Source: Isoetes taiwanensis
Taxonomy: Eukaryota; Streptophyta; Lycopodiopsida; Isoetales; Isoetaceae
Length of the DNA: 64,000 nucleotides
Reading direction: 5' to 3'
NCBI GenBank assembly: GCA_021234155.1
Contig: JAJEKV010000049.1
Span: 4,523,001-4,587,000 of the forward strand
How positions within the stretch are numbered: position 1 is the first letter of the stretch; each line of letters opens with the position of its first letter. Made by a program: the position numbers and the translations under genes. The notes beneath the pieces are model-generated. The model ran no database searches. It worked only from the letters and a program-made list of their open reading frames with translations, and was not told where the DNA came from. This document shows positions 11,534-23,885 of this stretch, in pieces.

Positions 11534-12058
11534 TGTAACGGACCTAGCAACCTAGCACCAACATTAAGATGTAAGTAACGTTGCCATTATATAAGAGTGC
11601 ATTTTCAATGGTACAATAAATGATTATATGCTAGGAATACATGCATGCAATGTGTCCATGCATACAGTGTGTGCATGCATGCGTGCAAGGGCATTGCTAG
11701 GTTATATAAGCGCAACAATATTATTCTTGAATTCTTGGGAAGGAGTTTTCCATGGGAAAGAAGTCTTTTATGTGATGGTGAAGCATTCGGAAGGAGATAG
11801 ATTGCAGATGGATTGCTGAAGGAGCGAGTTGCGTGCAGAGATCTGGGAGCGTTGCTGGAAGTGCAGAAGAAGCAAGCGGGATTTCCAGGTGGGGATCAAG
11901 CCTTACACCTGGGGTTTTCTAGTGTTTGTATATAGCTGTGTTGATTTAATAATGATTGCTTTGAACGTAGTATAATTGCCCTATGTAATGCACGCCAGGG
12001 TTAAGAAATAAGCAAAAATGTTAATATTTAGTTAGTAAGGTAATAATAAAGTATAAAG
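11534..12058 (+). repeat. 5' LTR of giant element, left part
   Basis: This aligns with 26948-27435 of the 3' LTR apart from about 40 extra bases after 11603. It contains two TATATAAG boxes near 11588 and 11702, plausible LTR promoter elements. It is interrupted at about 12058 by the 3' tail of the minus-strand LINE. The remainder resumes at 17794. Confidence 0.85.
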
Positions 12059-12135
12059 TTAAGAATAGAATAGAATAGAATAGTTTTTTTATCGTCCACT
12101 GAGACCAATCGGCCTATGGGACCCAGAAGGAGCGC

Positions 12136-12218
12136 AGCAAACTTATTACTGTCCGGGTTAAAAAACCCCCGCCCCGAAGGGTTTTCGAGGGAAAAACCGT
12201 GGCAGTAATAAGAATGCT
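12136..12218 (-). other. Structured 3' element of LINE copy 1
   Basis: CTTATTACTG (12142-12151) pairs with CAGTAATAAG (12203-12212), and AGCA/TGCT extends the stem beyond an internal loop. Read on the minus strand the core is GGTTTTTCCCTCGAAAACCC, loop TTCG, GGGCGGGGGTTTTTT, ACCCGG. The TTCG loop replaces the GAAA of the recombinase-element copies. Confidence 0.8.
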
Positions 12219-12790
12219 GTCAAACTGTACAAGTATACATCATCATGAAATAAATGTGTATGTATATGTCAAGTGCGTGCCCGAGGACATAGCTGATCTC
12301 GCATGTCCATGACCTCCTGAAGGTATGATCCTAGCATCCGTACGGATGCCGTGCTCAATGTCACATGTAGCGGCCGGCCGTGCCCCGACCAACTCAAAGA
12401 TAGCCGTCCGGATTTGATCATATCTTTGGGCAACTTTGAAGGGTATGAGATTCATCCTCAATGACTCCCATTTGGCAAAGATTGACAGAGCTCCGGCCCC
12501 GACGCGGGCTCACCAATCCATCCGCTCGTCTCAATTCGAAGATGATGTGCCCCTCGTGCGAATGGAGGCAATGAGTCCGCGTCTTTTCATGGGCAAGTGG
12601 GTGCGCAGTAGCATTGTGGGCCTCGTTCCAATGTGGGATTTATGTGGCGCTGGTAGTGTCTTTGTCTTGACCTGTTCAAGGGCGCCGGCATCCCAAAGCT
12701 TGCCGATGAAGCAAGCGCCAAGATATTGCCTCAAGCTATGGCGATCGCCTCTGTTTGCACATGTATGCACTGTGCTCTCGCACATTCCAT

Positions 12791-15611
12791 CTAGCCATCC
12801 ATTGAGCTCTCTTTTTTCCCTCCAAAGCAGCCTTGAGGCGTTGTGGCCCCATTGCCATGATATAAGCTAGTTTTGGGAGACGAAAGCATCGTCCATGTTG
12901 ACCACCTTCCGAAAATAGACAATGTGGCGATCAAGGGCAGCCCTATGAAGAGGCAAGAATCCCGTTTCCCAGTAGAATTTGATATGGGACTGTGGACTTC
13001 ACCCCTAGTGCTCGCATTACCAAGAAGGCTTTTCGACCTGCTCCAAGTCATTCCAAGTAGCGAGGGATACCATCGGGCCCCATACTTCCACCCCATTATA
13101 AAAAGGACAGGCTCCACTAAGACTTTGAACAGGTGTGATCGATGGGTCCAATCATACAACTCGCTCTATGACTATTGTTTTGCATTGCATATAGTGCTTT
13201 CCAAACTGCCAGTAACTCGTAGTCGTATGGATGTGTCCCAAAGTGCATAGTAGACGGAAACTCCACTCCCAAATATTTGTATGTGGATGCTACTTCCACA
13301 TTCGCGCCTCGATAGAATGAAGGAGGGGATCCTCTACCGTCGGAAGATGATATGAAAACCACCTTAGTCTTGGCCAAGTTGACGCCAAGATATCACGCTT
13401 GACAAAATGTGTCCGGGGCATCAAGAGTGTCGTTGCATGTCTGGCGGGTGTGTAAGCTAGAGGTCCACATCATCAAGATATATTAACCGCTTGATGATCC
13501 GGTAGAGAAGGTGAACCCCCGCCCCCCATTATCGCAAGCCGCCTCCAATTGATCAATGTAAAGCCCAAACAATGTTGGGGAGAGAGGGCATCCCCTGGCG
13601 AACCCCAATACTACTATCAAATGGTTGGTTTGTCTACCGCAACCGACCCGAGCATCTTTCATAAAGCTCGCATTAATCGTGATTACGCAAATCCACGGAA
13701 CCCCGGTACCGCCGCAATCTTGCCCATAGTTTTTCCCGAGGCAATTGTCAAATGCCTTTGCAAAATCCACGAAGCAACAATATAGATCCCGACGGCGGTT
13801 CCTGGCTGTCTTCAACCGTGAGCTCGCAATGTGAAGATGTGGTCAATGGTTGAGTGTCTGGTCTCAATCCCCGCCTCGGGTGAGGCCCTCAGATCTTCGC
13901 CGCTTTGCCTCGCCGACCAATAACCGCTGCTCGAGAATCCCAAAGAAGCAATTTTGCAAACACCGAACCCGACCATGATTGTTCGGTAATTGGTCAAGCA
14001 AAGCTAAGGGTCACCCGCCTTATAGATGGGAACAACTCGCTATTGGTCCATCGTGATCGGAAGCCTTCTCGTAATGCCTTGTTGAACAAGGCGGTCAAGA
14101 TCGGGTATTATGGACGGCCCCCGCCCACTTAAGCAATTTCGCCCGCATGCCATCCAGTCGGGGCTTTTCCATTGGCAAGACGTTGTAAGCCTTGTTCCAC
14201 GCCCCGAATGCGGATTTCCAAAGACCGGGCCTTCTTGCGAGGGGTAATGCCGCATGTGCACCCCGAGGGTCGATAGCTGTTGCAAGTATTGCCTCCACCG
14301 CCGGGGAGTGATGTTCCCCGTGGGTCATGATCGCTTTCTAAGAACCCTTCGCGGAAGGTCCCCGGGTGACGCTTCGAGGAGATAAAACATTTCCCTTTGA
14401 TGTGCTGCAATGTACGGCTTTCTTAGCTTTAAGGAAGACACGGTGATTGTCCGGACGGCATGTGGGCGTAAAAATGGTGCGTGGACTTGGCGGAGCGGCG
14501 TTTGTGTTCCTTGCACTCGCATCAAACCATTGATTACGTGGGAAGGTTGTGTTCCCGAGGTCCGTCGGGCGGCTTATCCCAAAGCATCTCTCTCGCCAAG
14601 CAGATCCTAAGCACATCGGTCACCGGCCGGGCTCATTTGCTCTAGTGTAGGATATTGCAAAATTTTGCCGTGTCATCTATAAGCATCGGGCATAAGCTCC
14701 CGCGATGTTCATAATCCAATCGCAGCTGAGGCATGTGAGAAATCAGGGTGGCACGGGGGTTCGCACAACCCGCCAAGCCAACTTCAAGTAAAGTGGTAAG
14801 TGGTCCGAGTCGATCTCTTCATCCCTATTAGTTGTTCCCACGGAAGTGCTTGACGACATGCATATCCCGCTTCGTGCACCAAAGACATAGTCCACCACAC
14901 TAGATCCTCCCCCCGGTTTTCCCGCCTACAAGTGCTTTTTGGTGGGTGGGCCGGCCACCGCGCCTATCCATTGCAGATTACCGTGTCAAAGATACCACAG
15001 AGCAAAAGCAATTGTCTACCATAGCGTGTGACCTGATTGTCATCCGATGTCCGTGGGCTGCCGCTTCGCAGGACGCAGCCTGCAATATATCATCACCAAG
15101 GGATCAAATCTCATGGGTTGTTCTACCCCGGCGGCGCATTGAAGTCTCCAAGGAGTATGACATCGCCTAACCGCTTATCTTTCGGGCCAGATGTCATCAT
15201 ATAGATCGACATAGGGGTCCAGCCTATCCACATCCGAAAGTGGGTGTGATAGAAGTTGCTTTCTCGCGATGTGGAAAGTAGCAAGCCGCCACAAAGAGGG
15301 GTCTCAAGCATCGCAGCTTTTGCACACGCACCCACAAGTACCGGTTGTGCTTTGTCCGCCTTGAACAAGGAAACCGACCGCGCAAGGCCGCTCGATAGTA
15401 GCAGTAACTCCCCCATGCCCCCGCTTCGTGCAATCATTGAAGATTGAGTAGCGCGGTATCCCCGCAAGTCGGGTATCCCCGTGGTCCCGCGATGCTCCCA
15501 TGTTTCCATAAGGAAGATCAGATCCATATCCGCAAAGAACAGAGTTGAGACTATCTCCCTTCGCCATATGGGAAGCCCCCGACAATTCCGGGAGACCGCG
15601 CGGAGGCACAA
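12791..15611 (-). pseudogene. LINE ORF2: APE endonuclease and reverse transcriptase, decayed
   Basis: This would nick target DNA and copy the LINE RNA in place. The endonuclease part (15611-15123) shows the N-terminal NCRGLP motif, the DLIFLMETWEH block and the C-terminal VILLGDFNAPPG typical of exonuclease-endonuclease-phosphatase folds. The RT part shows LYCCFVDFAKAFDN (palm, first Asp), GCPLSPTLFGLYIDQLE, and an IYLDDVDL active site near 13475, followed by TKVVFISS and YKYLGVEFP further on. The C-terminal part has VLVEPVLF and a diverged WGP block. Frame shifts lie between these blocks, and 13820-15100 is badly eroded. The second copy at 24463-26943 reads ICDDVDLLAYTPTDIQRHLD at the active site. 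Confidence 0.85.
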
Positions 15612-16188
15612 TTCCTATTTGTCGGCAGGGGCAGCTTGGGGATTCAAAGGGTGGCAGCAGAAGGGGGGATGGCGTAAGTAGAGGCAGCCCGAGATGTGCG
15701 AAAGCAAATGTAAGGTGAAGCAACTTGAGCAGGGCGCAGGCGGCTGTAGCAGGCTAAGAAGTGGCATGGTCGAGCTGCTGGAGGGTTAGCGGATTCGCAG
15801 CAAAGATTTGGCGGCTTGAAAATTTGCATCTTACCCCTAATCGGGCCCCCGCACTCCTCCCCTCGCTTTTAATGCTTTTAACTTTGGCCAACTCGCGGCT
15901 CGGTCTTCTTGTTGGGCTGGGGTCGTCTCGTCAACATACAAGGCAGTTCCCTTCACCGCTTTACCCCGGGCGTAGGATAGCCGCTTTCTCTGGCATCTCG
16001 CATCTTTGGAACGTGACTACCGTGGCGGTTTGGTTTGGGGGCCAAGCCATGGCGCTCGCCCTAATAATATGTATCGCACGGGGAATGTCATTCGAGCAAG
16101 AATCAACATTTGGAGCCGGTTAACGAGGTCCTCCCTGGCTCTTCTCGTCGGGCCACGTACCACCACATTGTGGCTTCTCCGCCTCGGC

Positions 16189-16851
16189 TCACGGAACTCT
16201 CGATTTTTGGGTCAATCCCGCCCGCACTTGAGGAGTTGTTTGTTGTCGGTGGAGCATAGGCCGTGGCCTACGTTGGGGCGGGGTGGCATAGAGTGGCTTG
16301 GGGTGCGATGTGCACGGTCTGGGCCGACACCTTTGCGGACTCTTGGGCGGGAGGTGGGGATCGCCGTGGCGGTGTATAGCGGTCTCTCCTTCTGGCCGGG
16401 AGCTTAGCTCCTGCTGAAATTGTTCTTGCCTTTTCAATTCACACATGCACCGCTGCAATTGCTCATGAGCCCTCGCATTGAGGCCCTTGCCTTGTTCGGT
16501 GATGGCTGCCCCGGCTCCCCGCACCTTTCGATCTCGAGCTGCGGAGCTATGCTCCAGATTCTGCAAGCGAGAGTCCAGCATAGGGTTGATTGCAGAGGCC
16601 ACTTCTTGTGTCTCAACCCTAGTTTGAAGGGCTCTCAATTGTGACTGGCTCTCTTCAAAAGCGACCTGAACTTTTCGCATCACAGTAGCAGCCTCCTCAG
16701 CCTCTGATTGAAGGCGGGAGATGGTTGCCATTGTCTCTTGCTCAACACATTGCTTTTCCTGTGTCATGGTTTCAATGGCGGTGGACATGGAATCCATGCG
16801 GGCCTGCATGTCAGCAAGACTCTTCTTGTCCTTCTGCCTTTCAGAGTGCAC
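16189..16851 (-). CDS. LINE ORF1-like coiled-coil protein
   Basis: A 220-residue open frame upstream of the endonuclease on the same strand. Residues 1 to about 130 are almost entirely charged and helical with heptad spacing (MQARMDSMSTAIETMTQEKQ and onward), a coiled coil. The rest is Pro- and His-rich and basic. Position and composition fit the RNA-binding, self-associating ORF1 protein of LINEs. I see no CCHC knuckle or RRM. The true start may lie further upstream, as the frame opens only 5' of a shift. Whether it was ever expressed in this copy cannot be told. Confidence 0.6.
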   Translation of the reverse strand: MHSERQKDKKSLADMQARMDSMSTAIETMTQEKQCVEQETMATISRLQSEAEEAATVMRKVQVAFEESQSQLRALQTRVETQEVASAINPMLDSRLQNLEHSSAARDRKVRGAGAAITEQGKGLNARAHEQLQRCMCELKRQEQFQQELSSRPEGETAIHRHGDPHLPPKSPQRCRPRPCTSHPKPLYATPPQRRPRPMLHRQQTTPQVRAGLTQKSRVP

Positions 16852-17417
16852 TAGGCGAAGGCCATCTTCTAGGTCTTCAGATCACGGGTCTCCATGCCAG
16901 AAACACGTTGTTTTTCAGTAGCCAGCTGCTTCTTGAGCAATTTGGGTGTGGAGGCCTGCATTTCCTCTGCCAAGTAAGCAATTCGAGCTTTGTTGCCCTC
17001 TGCCATTGCTTGAACCTCGTTTCGGTGCTCCTCAACCGCCACGGTTTGGTGGTGGTGAAGCCCGGATACGGCTTGCCGCTAGGCTAGAGTATCCGGTCAT
17101 AGGCCCTGTCGAGCTATATTTGTTGCACGAGACTTTGCCCCCTTCTCTTTTCAATGTGCACCTATCAATTTTGCCGGTGTCATCTGGTTCCGCGATTGGG
17201 GATGGCATCTATGTACTCTCCCAATAGAAGTTTTTTTGCCATATCTGCGCTTAGGTAGAGGGGCTAGCAGATCGCGCACCATCCACATGTATATCCGTGG
17301 GGTTGGATGAAGGGACGCAGGCTCGTCAAACTCTTCTATCACCGGAGTTGCCATGAATAGGGTGTCACCCCTGAGGCAGCTTGTCCGAAAGCCTCCAAGC
17401 ACTTTGATCACGCACAA

Positions 17418-17793
17418 CCTCTGTCCCTTTACGGGACGCGGGTCCGAAAGCTTCCACGTGTCGGGCGGTGCGCGGGCTTCCAAGTGCAAGAAGCAAGTGC
17501 AGGGGCTCTTTCACCTTACGGACACACAATGCGAAAAGTGTTCAAGTGCATAAATCAAGCGCAGCCTCAAGTTCAACCTCTACCACCTTACATGACATTT
17601 GTGCGAAATGAAACCTCTGTCCCTTCTGGGACGCCTTCGTCCAAAGCTTCCCGCGTCGGCAGCGCAGCTTCCAAGTGCAAGAAGCAAGTGCAGGCTCTTT
17701 CACCTTACAGACACCTGTCTGAAAGTGTTCAAGTGCATAAATCAAGCGCAGCCTCAAGTTCAACCTCTGCCACCTTACAGACACTTGTCTGAA
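17418..17793 (-). repeat. Tandem 5' monomers of the LINE (period about 196 bp)
   Basis: CCTCTGTCCC at 17418 recurs at 17614. Following blocks such as AAGTGCAAGAAGCAAGTGCAG, TTCAAGTGCATAAATCAAGC and CAGCCTCAAGTTCAACCTCT occur twice in the same order. They lie at the extreme 5' end of the minus-strand LINE, where some LINEs carry promoter monomers. The second monomer is incomplete. Confidence 0.75.
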
Positions 17794-19090
17794 AAGCTAA
17801 GGTTATAGGTTTAAAATAAAATATTAAGGGTTAGTTTGGATCAAGGAATTGGGCTAGTGATTTATTTAGGATTAAAGGCTAAGTTAAGGAGGGGTATGCT
17901 ACTGGGTAAGTATTTATGATTACGGGATGTGTAGTTTAACAAGATAGCTAGTTGTATATCTAAACCCTTTGGAAATAACTAAATTAGCAAAGGGAAAATA
18001 TATGCTAGGGGTATTACTAGTTGGGAATGGGTGCAGGAATTAATAAACTAGTTAGCAGGGTTATGGAAGCCACCGTCATTAAGGTTATAAGTAGTAATTT
18101 GAAGGAAGTTGATCTAGTTAAAAGTAATAAGATATTAGTGAAGGTTATATTTTGCTTGAGCACTGGGCATTGCATGTTGCATGGTAGAGGTAGTAATGTT
18201 TATACGAGCGTATAACTGGATTTCATTTGTTGCATGAGGTGTAAATTATGGAATTTCTAAGGTAAATTTGATATGGTATTGTGATCTATGTGTAGTATAA
18301 TTCTTTGATATAGACCTCTGGGGCCGGAGTCTAGGTGCGATGGTCTAGACTCGCGGTTATTGCACAGTGCTATGTAAATGGTATTATTTGAACATCGAGC
18401 GTTGGTACCGTATGGTACAACGTCATACACAGTTAAGTGGTCCTCCAATGTTGGACGCAGCGTGGATGGGTGTGTACACACGTGGTTACCCCGCCTCTAT
18501 GTCACTGGCCTGATCAGCCGAGTTGACCATGCTCAGACCCAGAGGAATATTGGTTGCAATGTAATATGTGGTCTTCTTTGTTGGAATTAAGTTGCATTGG
18601 TCATGCTTGCTGGACTAGTTACTTGGATTGCAGGGGCGAGGCTACGGTAAGGTTAGGTTGTTGTTCTAGGTTAACGCCTTGTATTGTTGAAGCTAGATAT
18701 GTCCTAGATCCCCGATCCCCACTTAGTCCGTGCGAATAACCCCATGGTTGATGGTGTAAGCAGAGGTGCGAGATGCTCCGGAAAGTAGCCAAGCTTCGGA
18801 AAGGCGAGAGTAGAAGTGTGTGATTGCTATTCAATAAACTTGATTATTATTACCATTATTATTATATATGGGCTTGAAGCTATAATTATTAAGAACAATC
18901 ATTGTGTGCGGGGATATTGCCGAGTAATGGGCAAGTATATGTTTGGGACCTTAGAATATGTGTAAAGATTAAATTCTTTACCTAAGTATGCATGCATCAA
19001 TTTCTTGAGTCCCAGAGGTTAAGTAGTTCCAACGGTAGAGATCGATGGGATCTCCAGTTACCGAGAGGTTAACTGGCCGGGCCCGTCACA
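17794..19090 (+). repeat. 5' LTR of giant element, right part
   Basis: This aligns with 27436-28792 of the 3' LTR, which has two extra segments of about 30 bp (near 27920 and 28239). It ends GGGCCCGTCACA, directly before the primer site. Confidence 0.88.
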
Positions 19091-19092
19091 GT

Positions 19093-19104
19093 TGGTATCA
19101 GAGC
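19093..19104 (+). other. Primer binding site, initiator-Met tRNA
   Basis: TGGTATCAGAGC two bases after the LTR end is the complement of the 3' end of plant initiator-Met tRNA and would prime minus-strand cDNA. Confidence 0.9.
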
Positions 19105-20202
19105 ATAGTTGGATCCTTGGATGTATGATAGCGAATTTTAGATTCAAGTTGAGATTGTGGATTATGATAATAGTATTCAATTGAATATATGTGGAGATGA
19201 CGGCCTCAGAGGAGGCGTGACAAATTGTTTTATGAAGGTATGTGAAATTGATTACATGGTATTTCTATAATCTTGGTTGATTTTCTATCCTACAAAGCAG
19301 ATAAGCTAGAAAAATGTACTTCATCAAGGGGCTAACTTTGATTTAGGGTTGCCAATGTGCGCATAGCATGGAAGTGATGCTTGAGGGAGATTAAGTTACA
19401 GGTATTGCGTTTCACTTTGGTAACCACTTCTTATAATGTAGATGTGATCTCGTAGTAGCATACTCTGATGGGAAGAAAATTTGGAATAAGTAGTGCATGG
19501 TATATAATGCCTATGATATTCAGGGAAAGTTCATCTCACCATATCGGATGAATAAGATTCTTGATGTGATTTTACGTGCATCCTTTTGAAGCTAAAATTG
19601 AGAAAACCAGGCAGCATCCATATATCGATTTCCAGTAGTAAAATAACAATAAGTTTCTAAGTTGATAGCATTCAGGCTATGGTTGGATAAGGTTACAACA
19701 CGGTGGTTGTAAGACAAATTTTGAGAATGCTTAGATATGGTTATAAAATAAGATTGACATGATAGTCGGATTGAAGCTCATGTGTAAATAGCAGATGTGT
19801 GACGTAGAAGGAAATGTCATGATTACATCATGGTCCTACTTGAGGTCTATAAAGTTGTTGGCCTTAGGGTCGGTGATAGCCTTGAAAAAGTTCTTGGCCT
19901 TGAAAAAAAAATTCTTGGAGTATAAGAAAGCACTTAATGGAACAAAGTGGTCAGGTTACGATATTTAGAGAATGATATCCACTTAAATTACGGCAGATTG
20001 AAGAATTGATTGGCCAAGATTGAACAATGTTATCCATCTTATGGATAAGGAAGAAGAAGACGATGAATAGAGGAATAACATATTTAATCGTGGTAGTAAG
20101 TAAACCATGAAGTTGAACGAAAGAGTTGTCAGATAAATCCCAGATATGAGATAAAGGCAGACGGGAATGTATAGACATGGGGAAGTGCCATTTTTTGAAA
20201 AT
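19105..20202. other. Non-coding interior of the giant element
   Basis: About 1.1 kb of AT-rich sequence without a recognisable open frame or domain. It may be relic gag-pol too decayed to read. Confidence 0.5.
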
Positions 20203-21327
20203 CTTAGAATAGAATAGAATATGATTTTATCGTACACGGAGACCAACTGGCCTATGGGACCCAAGTACAAAGAGAGAGAAAGCAAGCGATACTACCGGGA
20301 TTAAAAACCCTCACTCGGGGTTTCGGGGAAAAACCTTAGTAGCAATAAGGATGCCGACATACCGCACGCTTATATACATAATCACAAGTACGTGAGGTTA
20401 ATGCCTGGACAGGGGGGCATAACCGAAGTCCGCACAGATCCATTACCTCCCGGAGGTACGATCCCAACAAGCCTACAGAGGAGGCGGCTCGAGAGCTCAT
20501 GCAAGGCCCGATGGGGGCATAACTAACCGAAAGCATACCGAGCCCGGATATGCTCGTGACACGGACAGGCCCGGAGGGCGTGACTTTCATCCTCAATGGC
20601 GCCTCGCTGACAAAGATCGACGGACTCTATCCTCACGCTGCTCCCCGAATCCATCTCCCCGCCTCAATGCGGAGGTGGTGTGCACTGCGCGAATGGAAGC
20701 AATCACCCCTGCTTTTTTCATGGGTAGATGGGTGCGCAGTAGTGGTGTGGGCCCCTCGTGAGCATGGGATTAACTCGCCGCCGATAATTTGCCACCTTGA
20801 CATGTGATGGGGCCTGATCCCAAAGCTTGGCCATGAAGCAAGCATCCAAGCATCGCTTCAAAGGCCAAGCGTTCCTTCGGTGTATGCACCGGTCCACATC
20901 CGTGCCTCGCACATTCCATAGCGAGAACCACCGGGCTTGCTTGTCTTTCCAGCAGGCTTTGAGTCGCCCGGGCCCATCGCCACCGCCAAAGCAAGGTTGG
21001 GCAGCCGGGCTTCATCCATAGCCACCACCTTCCTCGGAAGTAAATAATGTGACGTTCCAAATGACCCCCTCAGAATGGAAGGAAGCATGTCTCCTGGAGC
21101 AAGATCTGATATGGGACCGTGGATTTCACTCCCAGTGCCCGGGCCAAGAAGGCCTTCTGTACCTGCTCTAGATCATTCCAAGTGGTGAGGGATATCACTG
21201 GCCCCCACACTTCTGCCCCATAGAGGAGGACCGGTTCAACCAATGCCCTGAACAAGTGTGCCTGGTGACCCCATGCATACAGCTCTGCCTTGTGACTGTT
21301 AATGTAATAGAAGAGTTGTAAGCACAT
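20203..21327 (-). mobile_element. LINE copy 3, 5'-truncated
   Basis: On the minus strand the 3' tail of GAATA units lies at 20203-20222. Before it come the GGGTCCCATAGGCC box and a decayed version of the structured element (20281-20350). Further upstream a C-terminal ORF2 segment reads LVEPVLLYGAEVWGPVISL near 21245. It is homologous to, but more diverged from, copies 1 and 2, so it is a different subfamily. It is truncated at about 21327. Confidence 0.8.
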
Positions 21328-22319
21328 CTAGTAATGGTGCTTCCATGTATCATAATTATTTTGCATGCTAGAAGTGATTGTAGATTAAAGGAGGGATGGT
21401 GATTGCATTAGTTGATTAAGGATATATTCAAAGGATTGAAGTTGTGAACGAAATACATGAAGTAAGAGCTTCATTGAAATTAATGGCAATTGGTGCCTAT
21501 AAAATCTTGTTGAAAGACTAACCAGTGTATAGAAGTAGGCTAAATATAGAGGCCAAGTGTATATCCTAGGATACTTCAATGTCATTGGATGAACTCGTAG
21601 AGGAATTCTCTATACCATGGGTTATAATTCTTATGGGATCCCTTGTATCCACTTAAGTATGTTACCTAGCTATAAGATACCCAGACTGGGGGACTTGATT
21701 ATGTATTTTGCTTGTTACTTTTTGGATTTGGCCACCCAAGAAGTCTCGAGAGATTACATATCTAGTTCGACCTGAGTATCTCTTTGGAATGGTGGGTTTT
21801 TTTCTATGGCACGTACCTTCTTTATGAAAAGTTGCATTAACTGCATTACGTTTATTATATTGAATTGGATATGTATGTTCCTCTTTCTGATGCATAGAGT
21901 ATACTCATAATATTTGAGTTAGTTCTAGACTCGGCGGTATGTTAAATTGAATGTTAGAAGGGTCATGCATTGGAGCTATCTAATATGTATCTTTCCTTTA
22001 GCTTAAATTACTTGTATGAAGCTAGCTTTGAACTTTCAAGTTGGAGAGGCATCATCTTGGATTGGAAGGCTAAGCAATTGTGTTTGACAAGGATGGGTCA
22101 GTTCTGGGGGACAAAATTGTATTCATTTGGGAGTATGTTGAATTGAGGATTAACATGTGAAGACATAAAGGGAAGAGACCCGGGGAATTAAGGAGGCAGA
22201 CTATAAAAAAAAAAATTTAGATCAATGGTTGGGCTTGTTCCAAGGAAGATGTCGCAAAGGGAAATACAAACTGGACTTTTCATGAGTGCTCTAAGATGCA
22301 CCCATGAGGACATGGGTTG
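21328..22319. other. No gene seen in the giant element interior
   Basis: AT-rich, with scattered short frames only. No domain was recognised. Confidence 0.4.
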
Positions 22320-22410
22320 AATTTTTGGAGAATGAGAATGAGAATGATTTTTTATCGTCCACTGAGGCCAATCGGCCTATGGGACCCATAAGGAGCGCAG
22401 CAAACTTATA
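22320..22410 (-). mobile_element. LINE 3' tail remnant (copy 4)
   Basis: GAGAATGAGAATGAGAATGA followed by TTTTTTATCGTCCACTGAGG and the CCAATCGGCCTATGGGACCC box is the reversed 3' end of the same LINE family, with only about 90 bp retained. Its tail unit is GAATGA, a variant of the GAATA unit of copies 1 and 3. Confidence 0.8.
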
Positions 22411-23666
22411 ACCATCATTCAATTATTTTGGGATTATGTCTATTCCAAAATCGCACCAAATAAGCATTATTTTTAGAGCATTTAGTGTTTTTCAATTCTA
22501 TTTTTTGCATTTCGAAAAGTGTAGTTTATGTTGCATATTTGGTTAATTATTTGTATTTACTTCCAATAAGGCACATGAAGGACTTCCAATAAGGCACATG
22601 AAGGACTTATTTTCTTGAAATTACATCGATAGATCATAGCATTAAAACAACAAATATACTTGAAATAACGATTTTTTACAAGAAATAGTAATTTACTTAT
22701 CGAAATCAAGCATATATTTACAATATATAAAAATAAAATTACTCCAAATATTCACATAATTTTAACAATCTTAAATTTAAAGTTATGATATTTTAGGCAA
22801 ATAGCCTTGAATATCTGTACAACTAATAAAGGAGACGTCCTCTAAAATGCTATTTGCCTTGAATATCTGTACAACTAATAAAGGAGACATCCTCTAAAAT
22901 CCTTTGAAATAGAAAAGTCTGATAAAATGAAATCGCCCCACGCGCGATTTCGCAAACTGTAGACAACAATAAAGCTCATAACTGCATCCCCAGTTATCCT
23001 CCATCTGCACGGCTGGGCAGCTTCTTCACTAAGCTTGGCTCCATATCTTCAACTGCAGACGTTTCAGGCTAGTTTCCATAGTTGCAACAATAGATTTTCA
23101 TTTAATTGTCAGCCAATATACTATGGCATGTGTTTTGTTTAATAACTGTACCAAGACCTTCCAAAGAACTAAAGCACTAGCAGTTTAGAATTTAGCAAAT
23201 CACAGAGAACATTTTGTCACAATTTAGCAACCACAGAGAAGATTTTGTCATAATTCCATGATAATCTACTCCAACTAGCAATTTAACTTTTGAAGAAACC
23301 TGTTGTAAAAGGAATTCACAGCAAGGCCTCAGTCCTGTTATGCCCACAAGAAACTCCAAATAATTCCAGCATTCCAATAAAAGAGAAGCTCCTTGCTGTT
23401 TCGATGCACAATAAGCCAAATTCAATAACCTAAAAGTGAAAGCAGCAACAAAACTTGTAGATAAGACCCAAAGAGAAGGCTTATACCATTCTGAATTGAT
23501 AAAGAAGCATCCCTATTTGGCATGCACAACAATCGATTCTCTTGCATCCAGAATAAGTAAGAACTGCTCTGTCTTTTGCACTGAAATATGATATTGCTGC
23601 TTCTGTATCCTGCATCCGAAATAGATAAGAGCTGCACAAGCCTTAGAAAGAGGCTAAGCCACGAAT
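22411..23666. repeat. AT-rich interior with two short tandem duplications
   Basis: A 24-bp unit (CTTCCAATAAGGCACATGAAGGA) occurs twice at 22561-22610. A unit of about 58 bp containing GCCTTGAATATCTGTACAAC occurs twice at 22803-22918. No gene is seen. Confidence 0.6.
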
Positions 23667-23885
23667 CTATGGGTAAACAAGGCAGCAGGCAACATTAATT
23701 GGAGGATTTGCCCCGTTGTGCAGATATTCTAGTCCACATGCAATCTGAAAGGCAATTCCCATGCGCAGTTGCCAATTTTTGAGTGATTCTTGGTCATGAA
23801 GCTGCTTTTGCAGATTTCCGTTACACATATACTCAAACAGGAGTATGTGTTCTTCTGAAACAATTGGAAGAACAGAGTTTATCAA
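23667..23885 (-). pseudogene. Receptor-like kinase fragment, captured
   Basis: The minus strand reads EEHILLFEYMCNGNLQKQLH, then LKNWQLRMGIAFQIACGLEY and LHNGANPP. These are kinase subdomains V to VIa of a plant receptor-like kinase. The HRD catalytic loop that should follow is absent; the sequence ends at what may be an old exon boundary. No other kinase segment is nearby. It lies inside the giant LTR element, so it is probably a captured host gene fragment. Confidence 0.7.

Larger units (their letters stand above)
12059..17793 (-). mobile_element. Nearly full-length APE-type LINE (copy 1), inserted in the 5' LTR
   Basis: The 3' LTR of the host element reads uninterrupted across this point, which fixes the limits of the insertion at about 12058 and 17793. 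On the minus strand the order is: 5' tandem monomers (17418-17793), an ORF1 coiled-coil protein (16851-16189), an ORF2 with APE endonuclease (15611-15123) and reverse transcriptase (about 13815-13117), then a 3' untranslated region with two hairpins and a short tandem tail of GAATA units (12063-12083). Several frame breaks in ORF2 make it inactive. The tail of short tandem repeats instead of poly(A) is a useful family mark. Confidence 0.88.

Noticed and set aside
12142-12212. Rho-independent terminator or bacterial hairpin
   Set aside because: The context is a plant LINE 3' end; bacterial terminators are not relevant.
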